Assembly (NCBI RefSeq): GCF_030272615.1
Contig: NC_081409.1
Coordinates: 204,907,864-204,971,863, forward strand
Source: Cryptomeria japonica
Lineage: Eukaryota > Streptophyta > Pinopsida > Cupressales > Cupressaceae
Reading direction: 5' to 3'
DNA length: 64,000 nt
Under the pieces are notes generated by a model. That model ran no database searches, was not told the DNA's origin, and was given only the letters and a program-made list of their open reading frames with translations. The number at the start of each line of letters is the position of its first letter. Within the stretch, counting starts at the first letter, position 1. Below, in pieces: positions 1 to 10,855 of the stretch. The translations under genes were made by a program, and so were the position numbers.

Positions 1-673
1 AAATGCTGATAAAAAACCAATTTTACATTAGCTTTTGAGGGGTCAAACGAATTCATTTAGAAGTTTTTTTTTCTTGAGGATTTCGTCCTTATTATAAGCT
101 TTCCAAATAGTATAATTTTTAATATATTTAAGTTTATTAATATATTTTTATTTTATTTTTTATGAACGTAGGTTTTTCACCGAACATGAACTTCTTTGCT
201 CAATGCATTGGGAAAAATAACAAACTAATTCAAAAAAATTCTAAAAAATATCTATGCCCTAGGTATTGATGTCTTCTTTCTAAAAAAAAAAATAAAACTT
301 AATTTTGATATATATAGAGCAAGTTATGTGTTCAAACGTACACCTATATCTAAATTATAATTAGTCGGACTTCAAAACTTAATAAAATAAAAAATATTCA
401 ACATATCACTATCAAACCAACTGCATGCCCTGGGTATTGATGTTACAAACCAAAATTTAAAAGAGATAAATTTTTATCATTTATAGAAAAAAATTTATAC
501 GTTTCGGGATGCACATCACTCTTAAAAAATGTTGTTTCCTGTAAAAAACTTCTTTTGAGGGAGATGGAAAAATCAATAAAATTTGAAAAAAATATATTTA
601 GAATCTACAAAAAGGATGTTACAAATCACTAGTTTACATCATCTTCAAATTCTTAACGATTTAAAAGTTATAG
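1..673. other. AT-rich spacer without a recognisable gene
   Basis: No open frame of note is seen. Two short related stretches around 249-272 and 421-445 share the core CCTRGGTATTGATGT, which suggests an old repeat of about 170 bases. The stretch adjoins the broken 3' side of the copia element that starts near 674, so it may be target DNA or heavily decayed element sequence. Confidence 0.4.
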
Positions 674-699
674 GTGTCGAAAAGTGAAGGTTTTTTGCA

Positions 700-1085
700 A
701 AATGTTCATCTAAGTGTCAAAGTTGGACAAAAAGTGGGAACCAGTATTGTGAGTTCACCCTTTTACCAAAGCCAGAATGACAAATTTGATAAACATAGAG
801 TAGGTTTGTCAAAATGTCAGGAACTAGAAGAATATCCTGAATACAACCACCTATCAATGGTACAGTACCTAAACCTGAAAATGAATGTTGTGCTGAGTCA
901 CTAACTACAATCTATAAAGTATCACTATGAGAAAGTGAGGTAACAAGCTGCTGAGAGTGTGTCATGTAGTGAGAAGCCCCTGAATCAATAATCCAAGTGG
1001 ATGCAAAAGTAATAGCTCTTGTATAAAGAGCATGTCCTTTCCTTATAGAAGAGGAAGAAGGAGGCCGAGGAGAAGAAATATAATG
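700..1085 (-). pseudogene. copia aspartic protease fragment
   Basis: Immediately after gag, in the same orientation, the minus strand encodes WIIDSGASHYMTHS at about 1003-955. This is the catalytic D-S-G segment of copia retropepsin, preceded by the usual Trp. A stop follows after about 16 residues. Further on, NLLYVYQICHSG-like sequence at about 820-775 matches the end of the protease domain. Beyond about 700 nothing recognisable continues. Identification rests on motif and order. Confidence 0.75.
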
Positions 1086-1943
1086 CTATTGGATGGCTTC
1101 CTCCAAAGCCTCTAATTGTTTCCAACACCGGGAAATTGGATGTCCTTCATAGAAGCTGCAAAGTTCATCTGATTTCTTCTTAGTCTTGGAGGAAGACTCA
1201 CCAGACCTAGAAGATTTTTCCTTTTTGGGATAGGAATTTGGTTTAGAATCAAACTTAGGTGGTGGCTTGGAGGGACTCTCACTACCAGCTGAATCCTTCT
1301 TAGGCTTTGGTTTCTGCTTCTTGTTCTCTTTAGATGTCTGTGCAACCAATGCTTTGTTCTTTGATCCCATGAGAGTGTCCACCTGAGATAGGTGAGCCTG
1401 CTCATGAGTCAAGCGATCGCACAACACATCAAATGTAGACATGGTGAAGCATATACCCAAGGCATCCATAGTAGAATAAAATGTTGAAGCAAATATCTGA
1501 TAAGGACCTTGAAGCTTAGAGAGAATTAGGTAGATACACTCTTTGTTTGTCTTAGTTTTACAACAACTGTGGAGGATAGATATGGTGGTTTTAAACTTGT
1601 TCAGAAAGTCCTCAATGTGAGGAAAGGACTCAGGTAAAAATGAAGAGAGCTTTGCCTCAATCTGTAATGCTCTGAATTCATTGATGGTACCAAAGAGATC
1701 ATCAAATTTGGACCACATAGCCCAAGGAGTGAGCAAACCGTCAAGGTGAAAAAGCAAGTTGTCTAAAACATGTAAGGAGATGACACCCATAACCTTATCC
1801 ATCTTATTCCTATGGTGAATACTCTCAAAAGGAACCTCATCCAAATAGGACCACAACCCTTTTGATCTGAGAAGCCTCGTCATACGAGCTTTCCAGAGGT
1901 GATAGTTCTATGATGTAAGAATCTCAATAGAAGAGTCATCCAT
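1086..1943 (-). pseudogene. copia gag (UBN2-type), broken
   Basis: Gag forms the virus-like particle of the element in the cytoplasm. The original start is probably the ATG at 1943, because the frame from there runs through an internal TAG at 1908-1910 straight into the long frame that begins with ATG at 1883. The next codons read YHLWKARMTRLLRSKGLW, typical of the start of copia gag. The middle matches the UBN2 or retrotransposon gag type (helical, ...CDRLTHEQAHLSQVD). A Lys/Pro/Ser-rich stretch follows, then a zinc-knuckle remnant in which CX2C is damaged: a Tyr stands where the second Cys is expected, while H and the final C remain (HPISRC). Near-complete gag length of about 285 codons. 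Dead by the stop and the damaged knuckle. Confidence 0.85.
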
Positions 1944-3170
1944 GTGTACCTATACATGTACATGTACCTATACCCGCTCTTGTGTTTTTTTAATAGTTAA
2001 GTGATCTTTCAGACTAGACAAAGGATGCATAAGGGTTTTTATTTTATTTTTAGGTGATCTGATTTTTTGAAGTAAATTATAGAAAGTAGAAAATAACACC
2101 CCCCACAAGATAAAAAACCAAACCCTAGTACAATCTGAAAGCCAAAAAAGAAAGGCAAAAGAAAAAAAAGCTTCAGACAATATCTTGTGTACCTAGTAAA
2201 ATTTATGGAACAATGAACCCCAAATCTGAATAGGGCTCTCCAAGACCTTTCCGACGCCTATTCGCTTGTCGAAAAAGGAGTCTGCTTGCCCAAGTTATGG
2301 CTCCCGAAGTGCCGAAAAAAGCTCTAACTTTGATGGCAAAAAACAAAGTCCAAGTGGAAAAATTTGCAAATCTCACCTCCAGATTTGAAAAAAGCTCAAA
2401 GATAGATTTTCGGCCCCTATTCATTTTCCAAAATACAACTTCGTTTGCCCAAGTTATGGAAAAAAATAAGACCCCCCTATCAAAAAACATCCAAAGAGGA
2501 CCTAGGAGTGGTGAGTGGGCGGAGGTGGCAGGTGGGCCAGGTGGTGGTGGTGGTCGGGCAGCATTGTGGTGGTCAGGAAACGCTGTGGTAGTTGGGCGAC
2601 ACTAGGGTGGCAGGGCGACGTTGTGGTGATTGGGCGACACCGTGGTGGCAGCGGTAGTGGCTGAGCGGCGAGGAACTGGTTGTGGTTAACAGACTGCCGG
2701 CTAGGAGATTGCCAGGGTTGACTGCTGGCCGGGAGACTTTCGTTGCAATGACTACTGGGGTTAGTCGTCGGCCAGGAGACTACATTTGCAGTGACTGTCG
2801 GGGTACTAGTCGTGGCGGTTAGTAAACCGCTGGTGGTTGGTGGGGTTTTAGTGGCCTGGGCATGCCGTTAAACGACCCACAATTAATTTTTTATTTTAAT
2901 TTTAAAAATTTTTCTTGTCAAAATTTGTGCCAGAAAAGGGCATAAAACCAAAAGAAAAATTCCCAGAGCCAAAGTTGTCCAAATTGGAAAAGTTTTATAT
3001 GAAAATGGGGGTTTTTGGGTGTTCAGAGCTCAACGGTGAGGCCTGTTTGAGCCCGAAATGCCCAAAAACAAAAAATCTCCCTAGATGCAAATAAAAAACT
3101 TTGAAAAACTTGAAACCCTAGCCTCCAAAAAATCTTCTGAAAAATCAAGAACAAGTAGTAGTAGATGTAG
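1944..3170 (-). other. unusually long copia leader with G-rich degenerate repeat
   Basis: Between primer site and gag start lie about 1.2 kb, while plant copia leaders are usually much shorter. At 2500-2860 the plus strand is very GC-rich and built of degenerate GTGGTGGTNGGGCGACAC-like units, in contrast to the AT-rich surroundings. No protein similarity is recognised in it. It may be an insertion or a captured fragment. Confidence 0.5.
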
Positions 3171-3182
3171 GCTCTGATACCA
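3171..3182 (-). other. tRNA primer-binding site (copia, initiator Met type)
   Basis: On the minus strand the site reads TGGTATCAGAGC, the complement of the 3' end of plant initiator methionine tRNA and the usual primer site of plant copia elements. It begins immediately after the LTR terminal CA. Confidence 0.9.
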
Positions 3183-3512
3183 TGAAGAAATAAAACTTTA
3201 GAGATCCCAAGAACACCTGCAAGCAAAATACCTGTTACAAGAGAAGAATGGAGGCAAAAAAATAATAATGGCTCTAAAGAAAAAGATTATCATTTAGAGA
3301 GGGAATGAAATAAAAAGTACAATACAATCCTTATAAAAGGAGAATATGCAACCCTAAAGAAACCCTAAAGGGATTATAAAGTGTATTTAATAATTAGAAT
3401 AATTATTAAATACCTACCATATTATTAAATGCCTAAGTTTAGCTTAAATGTAGAGAATAATAGACTAATAATTAAATAAATAATTATTAGCTAATGCATG
3501 ATAACTCTAACA
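3183..3512 (-). repeat. 5' LTR of the copia remnant
   Basis: On the minus strand the segment starts TGTTAGAGTTATCATGC and ends TTTCTTCA, directly before the primer-binding site, giving 330 bp with canonical TG...CA ends. The boundary nearest the primer site is firm. The outer boundary at 3512 rests on the TG start, because no second LTR lies in the window for comparison and no target-site duplication can be paired. Confidence 0.65.
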
Positions 3513-4339
3513 GGCATTCTCCATAATCCTCTCTTAATCTATCATTATTTTATAATTTCTATTCAATCAAATGCACATGACTTAATCAATGATTAAGTTA
3601 GGATTCGACTTTCCCAAACCCCACAAAATCCACATGTCTTTCCAAGTATCCTCCATGATGCCGCAAGTTATTGATCAAACTTAAATCTCTAGTTTTAAAT
3701 TCTCCCATGTACCTTGGAAGCATAGGGCAATCCTCTTTGTTTTCATAAAAGCTAATTATAAATTACCTTTTGTATCCCAAAGCATGGATGGTGACATAAT
3801 CTAGTTTTATGAGGATCCTTCCATAGTACTTTGAGGTGCCTCGAAGTACCTTATCGAATCCCAACCATACACTAACTCCCTTGCATGATCCTATCAATTG
3901 ATTCTCCTTCAATATTGAAGCCTCCACTTTCATCCAACCTCCTCTTGCCACTTGCCACCTTCTCCTTGCATGAGATGTCTCAAGCAACCTAAGTAATTGA
4001 TCTTCCAAATTAACCATAGCCCTCCATTCATCAAGCTAAAAATATATAAAGTGAACCTTATCCTAGCCATTTTTATGATCATCTCAATTGTGAATGTAAA
4101 AAGTAGAACTAAAAGAAGGATCGACCTTTGAAGGATATAAATTTGAACCCCTTCAGAGATGCTAGAAATAAGATCTTGGGAGAAAAAATAGAGGTGAATG
4201 ATGCCTTGTCTGAATAAGGGAATGTGTCTGGTTAGAAGGATAATGGAGATCAAAGGACGAACAATGACTCAATCCTTCTAAGGAAATGAAAAAGAAAAAG
4301 GAAAGAGGTGATAGTCCATATGGAAATGCCAAACTTTGA
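3513..4339. other. AT-rich spacer between two retroelements
   Basis: Several open frames of 60-107 codons exist on the minus strand (for example 4017-3763 and 4253-3930) but they overlap one another, have no recognisable motif and no splice or promoter context. I see no gene here. Confidence 0.45.
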
Positions 4340-5121
4340 TGCAGGAGCATCCCTAGTTGATGAGCAATCTTGCATCAACCAAAATTATATTTTCTTTCAG
4401 TTTGTTCTTGTTTTGTGTTGCAATTTCTGTGTTACTTCCAAGATTCTCCGGTAGTTGTTCCTTTTTTTTGGTGGATCAGATTCTTGTCTTCCAAACGTGT
4501 TCATATTCTTTTCTCTAGATTTCTAGTTCATTTGGACTCTTTTTCGATATGTTATTGCTTTCGGATTGGAAGTTTTGAGCTTAATGGCTAGTTGGAGATT
4601 ATTCTCTTGCAAAGTGATTTATTGACTTGCAGATCTAATTGGCACCATGTACAATGTTCCTAGGCCCTTGGTCGACCTTCCTTGGTGATCCGCACTTTAT
4701 TATTGTCTTTGGTGAAGGTGATCTTCATGTTTTGGGTCCAATCGATATTACATGTTTCATTTTCCTATATTTGGAGAATGTGATCTTTTGTGGTCGACCT
4801 AGATGTGTTCCAGATGCTATTTATATTGTTGTAATTGATCGTTAGGAAAAAGAGGGAGAGATTGTATGAGGATGATTTGATGTTATGTAATTTGGATACT
4901 TCTCAAAGGTATGGATGGATTGTAATCTGGAATGTAAGTTGTTTTAGGCCTATAAGCCTGTTTGTACACCAGATGTTGTCGGCTGGTTTATGGTGAATCC
5001 ATGATGTTGTGGATGTCCGAATTACCATTTTCTCTATTTTTTGTTGTTGTTTTCATTGTGTTACTCTTGTTGCATGGTCCAGAATATTCACTTTGAGGAC
5101 CCTCCTACCGTGACTGCGTCA
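4340..5121 (+). repeat. 5' LTR of the gag-protease element
   Basis: It starts TGCAGGAGCATCC and ends TGACTGCGTCA, 782 bp. It matches 7220-7852 at both ends and through most of the length, but carries about 150 bases (around 4570-4725) absent from the 3' copy. The two ends of the pair share the block TTTGAGGACCCTCCTACC near the 3' border. Confidence 0.8.
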
Positions 5122-5123
5122 AG

Positions 5124-5135
5124 TGGTATCAGAGA
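5124..5135 (+). other. tRNA primer-binding site (initiator Met type, diverged)
   Basis: The sequence TGGTATCAGAGA lies two bases after the end of the 5' LTR and differs from the usual plant TGGTATCAGAGC site only at the last base. It fixes the element's orientation as plus. Confidence 0.8.
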
Positions 5136-5317
5136 TGGTTGTGAACCTTGAGGCATTCCTTTGGGTGAACAAATCGTCAATTTGAGGCTGGCTACAAGTG
5201 TGTTCAATAGATCGCCGATGAAGAGGCAATTGAAACTTGTAGTCAGATTGCTGAGATGAGACAATGCATTGGACCAAAGTAGGAGATGACACCAAGAAAG
5301 ATGAACCCTCGAAGGTA

Positions 5318-6429
5318 GAGAAAATGATGGAGGATTTCAGAAATGAAATGAGGAATGAGATCTAAGATGCATTGGCTAGTTTGCAAAGGAATCTAAGATC
5401 AGAGGATGAGTATGAAGAGGTTGGAGAGGAACTGGAGGTCGAAGACGCTGAAGGACCAGGAGCTGAAAGAGAAGAAATATTCCGTAGAGCAGTGGCACAA
5501 GTTACTAAGGTTCATAAAGTGGAGGTTTCTAACTTTTCTGGTACGTTGAATTCAGAAGACCAAATAGATTGGATCAAAGAATTGGAGGACTACTTTGACT
5601 TTGAGAATATTATAGATCCGCAGAGGGTTAGGTTAGCACAAAATAAGTTGAAAGGGCATGCTTCTTTATAGTGGAAAGAGTTGCAGAGAGATAGAGTGGA
5701 GAATGGTGAGATGAAAATCACCTGGTGGAGACATATGGTTGCAATATTGAAGGCTAAATTCATTCTAGGAGACTATGACTTGGAATTGTTTAAGAAGTTG
5801 TAGAACTTGAAATAGAGGAACATGAGTGTGAAAGAGTATACCAATGAATTATACAAGGTGATGATCAGATCTGGACATAGAGAGATGGATAGAGAGAAGG
5901 TGGATAGATACATAAATGGACTTGGATTTAACATTCAAGATGAGATGAGTATGCTAAATATTTCTATAGTTGAGGAGGCTTACCAATATGCTTTGAAGGC
6001 TGAAGATAAAGTGAAAAGAAGACAATAGAATAACCCTAAGCGAAGAGAGAGATATGCGATGAATAAAGGGCAGATGAGCGGGAGTATGGAGAAGAAGACT
6101 ACTAAAGACGAATCAAGATCTAAGTGGATTAAAGAACCATATCAGAAGACACAAAGAAAAGGGAATGGAAATAGCAGCAAGGAATTCTTGTGTAAATATT
6201 TCTAGTGTGGGTAAATCAAACATAGATCTTATGAGTGTTCCTTGGGGACTGCTAAAGGAATGGAAAGAAATTTCATAGCATGTGAAGAGCTAGATAATGG
6301 AGATACAAAGGAGAGCATAATAACACCAGAGCAGGGAGAGTCTCTTATGTTTAGAAGATTCTTGGTGGAGTAGAGTAAAGAAGAAACCAAACCTACACAA
6401 AGGAATAATCTTTTCCATACTGTATGCAA
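5318..6429 (+). pseudogene. Ty3/gypsy-type gag, broken by stop codons
   Basis: One frame holds throughout. From about 5510 the capsid region reads KVEVSNFSGTLNSEDQIDW followed by an acidic YFDFE segment and a Trp-rich stretch, as in plant gypsy gag. A zinc knuckle is recognisable at about 6187-6240 (C-G-*-I-K-H-R-S-Y-E-C), but its first Cys is Tyr and two codons are stops. Stops occur at 5364, 5669, 5801, 5813, 6026, 6201, 6213 and 6370 (approximate codon starts). Nearly all are TAG or TAA where Gln would fit, so the gene is dead but little rearranged. Products would have formed the capsid. Confidence 0.75.
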
Positions 6430-6850
6430 ATCAGGAGGTAAGTGCTATAAGGTTATTGTGGATACTGGAAGTACAGAAAATTTGGTATCAGAGGAAATGG
6501 TAGAAAAGATTGGTTTTAAGAGGCTTGAGCATCCTTGTCCTTACAAGATGAGTTGGTTGAAAGATGATCATGTGGTAGAGGTGAGAGAGAAAACCTTGGC
6601 GAATTTAAATATTGGACCATACAAAGATGAATTCTTATGTGATGTTGTGTCTATGACTGCTTGTCATGTTTTGCTAGGTAGACCTTGGCAGTATGATAAA
6701 TGAGCTATCTATGATTGTAGAAGAAACCTAATCATTATTGAGAGAGATGGCCAAAAGTTTACTTTGACTTCTTTTAAGGAGAAAGAGAATGAAGTGATGA
6801 ACTTGAGTCTTGTGAAGAGTTGCAGTGCTGAGAAGAAGATGCAAAGGTGA
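6430..6850 (+). pseudogene. Ty3/gypsy retropepsin and C-terminal tail
   Basis: The frame continues from gag without shift. It shows the retropepsin catalytic motif VDTGSTENLVSEE at about 6461-6500 and the second conserved element VLLGRPWQYDK at about 6669-6703, which is the expected spacing for plant gypsy protease. A TGA at 6701-6703 interrupts it, then YDCRRNLIIIERDGQKFTL follows in frame, the usual continuation into pol. The frame ends in TGA at 6848-6850 and no polymerase follows; 6851-7219 is Lys-rich and unassigned. Confidence 0.8.
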
Positions 6851-7219
6851 TAGAGGATGGTGGCATGGATTTGAAGAAGGATCTTACAGATGGGTTTGTT
6901 AGCAAGATGGTACCACATAACAGTGAAGTTAAAGTTGTGGTAGAAGATAAGATGAGTTCTAGTGGAAGGGATGGATCAAATTTGTGGAGGAAAGAGAGTG
7001 GTAATAAGAGAAAATGTGCAGGTAAGAAGCAAGGAAAAATGGGACGAGGAAAAGATGTTGGGAAGTTCAGCTGAGTTACCGAAAGGGGTAAGGAGGAAGA
7101 ACTTTGCAGAGAAAGAAGACATTTGGATTAGAAATGAGCATGAGGTGTATATTTCAAATCCTTTTTGATGTTCATGAGTTGACTCTCATGAAACATATTT
7201 TTCTACTTGGGGTGTCTAA

Positions 7220-7852
7220 TGCAGGAGCATCCTTGGTCGATGAGAAATCTTGCATCAACCAAAAATATATTTTCTTTCAGTTTGTTCTTGTTTTGTGTTG
7301 CAGTTTCTATGTTACTTCTAGAATTCTCCTGTAGTTGTTCCTTTTTTGTTGTTGTTGTGGATAGGATTCTTGGCTTCCAAATGTGTTCTTATTCCTTGTT
7401 CTAGATTTCCAATTCATTCAGACTATTTTTCAGCAAGTTATTGCTTTCAGATTGGTTGTTTTTTGGGTCCGACCTATCTTACACATTTCATTTTCTTGTC
7501 TCTAGAGAATGTGATCTTTTGCAGCCGACCCAGATGTGTTTCAGATGCTATTTATATTGTTGTAATTGATCATTAGGAAAGAGAGAGAGATTGTATGAGG
7601 ATGATTTTATGTTATGTAATTTGGATATCTCTTGGAGGTCCGAATGGAGTGCAATTTGGAATGTAAGTTGTTTTAGGCCTATAAGCTTGTTTGTACGTGT
7701 CGTATGTTGCCAACTGGTTTATGGTAAATCCATGATGTTGCAAATGTTTGAAGTAAAATTTTTGCTATGTTTTGTTGTTTCTTCCATTGTGTTACTCTTG
7801 TGGCACGGTCTTGACTGTTCTCTTTGAGGACCCTCCTACCATGACTGCATCT
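7220..7852 (+). repeat. 3' LTR of the gag-protease element
   Basis: It starts TGCAGGAGCATCC like the 5' copy and ends near GACTGCATCT, where the terminal A of the other copy appears as T. At 633 bp it is about 150 bp shorter through an internal deletion near 7455. The preceding bases are only weakly purine-rich (CTTGGGGTGTCTAA). Confidence 0.75.
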
Positions 7853-8058
7853 CTAAAGAAGGATTGAAGGATATTGAAGGAGTGTAGAAAATGTAGGATA
7901 AAAACAAAGAAAGTTTAGAACAGATATTAGACAATAAGGATAAAACATATGATGTTCTTGAGTTGACTACAACTAGTCGGGTTCAAAGACAAGATGACAA
8001 TAAGAAGGGTAATTCTCAGATGGATTGGGTTCATCAACAGAATTCGGATCAACCAAAA

Positions 8059-8313
8059 GAAAATAAGAAAATGTGTCTTGAGATGTCTTTGAAATTGACA
8101 CTCCAATGACTCATATTTTCTTCTTAAATGCTGATGGTGAGTTTAATCTTGTAGAACAACCAAGAATTAAGGTGGGTCTAAAATAACTCAACTAGAAGAA
8201 AATAAGAAAATGTGTTCCCAAATGTCTTTCAAATTGACACTCCAATGACTCATATTTTCCTCCTTAACTATTGATGGTTAGTTTAATCCTATATAACAAC
8301 CAAGAATTAAGGT
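8059..8313 (+). repeat. two-copy tandem repeat, unit about 139 bp
   Basis: The block starting GAAAATAAGAAAATGTG and ending CAAGAATTAAGGT occurs at 8059-8173 and again at 8198-8313, with an offset of 139-140 bases and scattered differences. It lies between the LTR element and the LINE remnant and is not clearly part of either. Confidence 0.8.
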
Positions 8314-8559
8314 TTTTCTTCTACCCCATCCCAAACAAAAAAAAATTGGTTTAGAGGAAGATGACTCAAAGACAAAATAAAATTAGGATGTCGAAAACCT
8401 AAAAAGAAAAATAAAGAAAATGTTGGAGGAGAAGCTAAGTCGGGTTTCCCTTCTCAAAACTAAAAAAGAAATAGGGATGCTGCTAATGAAATTTCTTGTG
8501 GGAGGAAAAGATCTTTGGACAACCTCTTTGAATTGGAAAATAAAAATATAATTTGGGGT

Positions 8560-8865
8560 GTATCTCCCTTTTGGGGGGACCTTCTGCTAGCTCTAGGTGG
8601 ACCTGTGCTTTAGTGTACTTCTTGTCTTGTGAACATCCTTTCGTGGAATATTAGAGGGCTATATATAGCCCTATCAAATAGCATATTTTGAAGTACATAC
8701 CTTAAATTTTAATCATTTAGGAGACCAAGATGAAAGGAGTCTTCAAGAATACTACTAAAAAATTCTGGCCAACTACTCATTTGTGTGTTAGTGATGCTGA
8801 AGGTGCTTCTGGAGGTTTGGAAATCCTTTGGAACCCTTCTAAGCTAGGACTAGAGTGCCTAGGGT
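8560..8865 (+). mobile_element. LINE (non-LTR retrotransposon) remnant, start of endonuclease domain
   Basis: The frame around 8627-8662 gives VNILSWNIRGL, the hallmark start of plant L1-type ORF2 endonuclease. After a frame change, about 8720-8850 encodes an ETKMKG segment followed by SDAEGASGGLEILWNPSK, the next two conserved blocks (the catalytic Glu of QETK and the GG...LWN block). The copy ends before the rest of the endonuclease and the reverse transcriptase. Several stops and at least one frameshift make it dead. Confidence 0.75.
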
Positions 8866-10855
8866 GCCCCAGTCTTGTCAATCAAGACTCAGAATGAGAT
8901 AGATGCTCGATCATGAGTTGAAAGTGCAGATTTCAAGAGGGTAGGAGAAACATCAAAGTATGCATTGAGCATTGGAGGTCAGAACATGAAGGTGAGGGCT
9001 AGGAAAGGATGAAATTGTATAGGAATACAATTTATAATGCTACAATTTTAAATGTCAATATTTTGAGATGTATGATGGTCTATGTGCAATGATTAATTTT
9101 TATGTTATCTTTCTTTTGTTGCACGTGGTAACTATTTTTGAATGTTTAATTTATTCTTGATGCGACAAGCTCTTTGATTTAAAGGATTTTTATTTCTTTG
9201 TTGATATTTCACACCATGTTCTGAAATACCATTTTGAGATTCATCTTTATACGCATTAGATACCTCAATGTTATTTATTTTATTTTTTGAATAAGTGTTG
9301 GATGCATTTCTTGAATTCTAGTCAAAATCAGGTTACCATTGTTTTATTGTTTGAAAAATAAAAGTTGATCTTATAAGAGAGTTGTACCTCTAAAATTTAG
9401 AGGGAAGTTGATAATTATATAACTTACCCAATTGTTGGTGGCGATAGTCTCTATTGATAAGGCTAATATGTTAACCAACAAGCAATATGGCTAACTGTTT
9501 TTTTATTTTATTTTTTTATTTATGAAATTGAAGCTCATTATAAATAACAATGTTCAGTTTTCATATATTCAAATTTTATATGTTTGGATTTTTTTTTCTA
9601 TTTATTAAATAATCTATGAGGAAAATAATCCATAAACTTGAAATGTTAGGTATTAGTATATTTTAATAACTTCCAGTTTTTTATATATGTGTGTGTGCAC
9701 ACACACAATAAAAATAATTTTATGATTTGTTTAGTTCATATTATGTTTTTTGTACACAAAAGGTTTCCAAGATAACAATTAGAAACAATAACAAATTAAT
9801 ATTAAAAATGTTTAAAAAATAATCAAATATATCCTACACAAAAATGTTCTCTTAGAAACCTTAAAAAAAAGGAGTGAAGGCATTGTCTTGTGAGAGCTAA
9901 CAACACATTTTTTTACAATAACAAACTAACTTCGAAACATCCATCACATATAACTTCCATAAGCTTCATACTTCATAACGCGATTTTATGTAATTCATTA
10001 AAAAAAATTGATAGCCCATTCATTTTATTCCATAAGTACTAATATTAGAAGAGATAAACTTCAAAACATACAATACAAATCATTTTTTTCTTGTACTTAT
10101 CACTATGAAGCTCAAAGTAAATGACATGTTTCTTTGTCTTCAATTATAGTCCCAACTCATTTATGTCCCAAGTTAATTGTTATTTAATTATCCTAGTTAA
10201 TAAAGATGGTTGATATATTTCATAATCTGAATAGTAAACAATATGATTTAATTAATAAAAATATGTCACTTGAGTAGAGAGTGACATATGTAAAATGTTA
10301 ACAACCATTGCAAATATATTGTTTGTTTCAAATAAACTTGTACCAAACACAAGAAAATAAATATTCAAATATTTTTATAAGTAAATTATCTTTAAGAAAT
10401 TTTAAATTTTCTATTACATGATTATTAGAATTTCATTTTATAAGTTTTGAAATTTAATAACAAAAATACATTTTTTTAATTTGTTGAAGCAAAGAATTTA
10501 ATAATAGTACTAATTATTTTGTTCATTTTAAAGTTGTTTAATGGTATAATATGTATCTAGACTATATATCTATTTAGTATCATGCAGATGTGAACCTTAA
10601 TCGACCAATTTCATAAATAATACTAAAAATATACCCTTTAAAAAAAATCAATTTCGACCATGTTAAAATACATTTCATTATTGTTTATTTATAAGATCTT
10701 GAATTTTTTTACCTATAAAAGTAAAACAGCTTTATTTTGAATGGCTCTAGATGTAACTTCAAATACAACATTGGTTACTCATAAAATTATTAACATGATG
10801 GCTACAATATAGTTATGATGTTGTAGCTCTTATTTGGACATAAAAAAACACCTTC
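8866..10855. other. AT-rich intergenic region downstream of the oxidase gene
   Basis: Long A/T runs, a small TG/AC palindrome near 9688-9708 and no supported gene. Frames are short and stop-ridden. It separates the LINE remnant from the 3' end of the minus-strand oxidase gene. Confidence 0.5.

Larger units (their letters stand above)
674..3512 (-). mobile_element. Ty1/copia retrotransposon, 5' part only (LTR, primer site, gag, start of protease)
   Basis: Read on the minus strand the order is LTR (3512-3183), primer-binding site (3182-3171), a leader of about 1.2 kb, gag (1943-1086) and the beginning of a retropepsin (about 1085-700). Integrase, reverse transcriptase, RNase H and the 3' LTR are missing, so the element is truncated near 674. 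The gag domain type, the WIIDSGASHYMT-like protease start and the initiator-tRNA-Met primer site together fix the superfamily as copia. It is a dead remnant: the gag frame has an internal stop and the protease frame breaks. Confidence 0.85.
4340..7852 (+). mobile_element. LTR retrotransposon with gag and protease but no polymerase
   Basis: Two direct repeats, 4340-5121 and 7220-7852, both start TGCAGGAGCATCC and flank an internal region of 2.1 kb. The 5' copy ends next to a primer site at 5124-5135. Inside is one reading frame (about 5318-6850) holding gag, a zinc-knuckle remnant and a retropepsin. No reverse transcriptase, RNase H or integrase is present between the protease and the 3' LTR. 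The gag and protease are of Ty3/gypsy type. It is old: nine or so in-frame stops and clearly diverged LTRs. No convincing target-site duplication is seen at 4335-4339 against 7853-7857. Confidence 0.8.

Noticed and set aside
9670-9710. TGTGTGTGCACACACAC palindrome as a possible foldback end
   Set aside because: Simple dinucleotide palindrome without a partner or target duplication.
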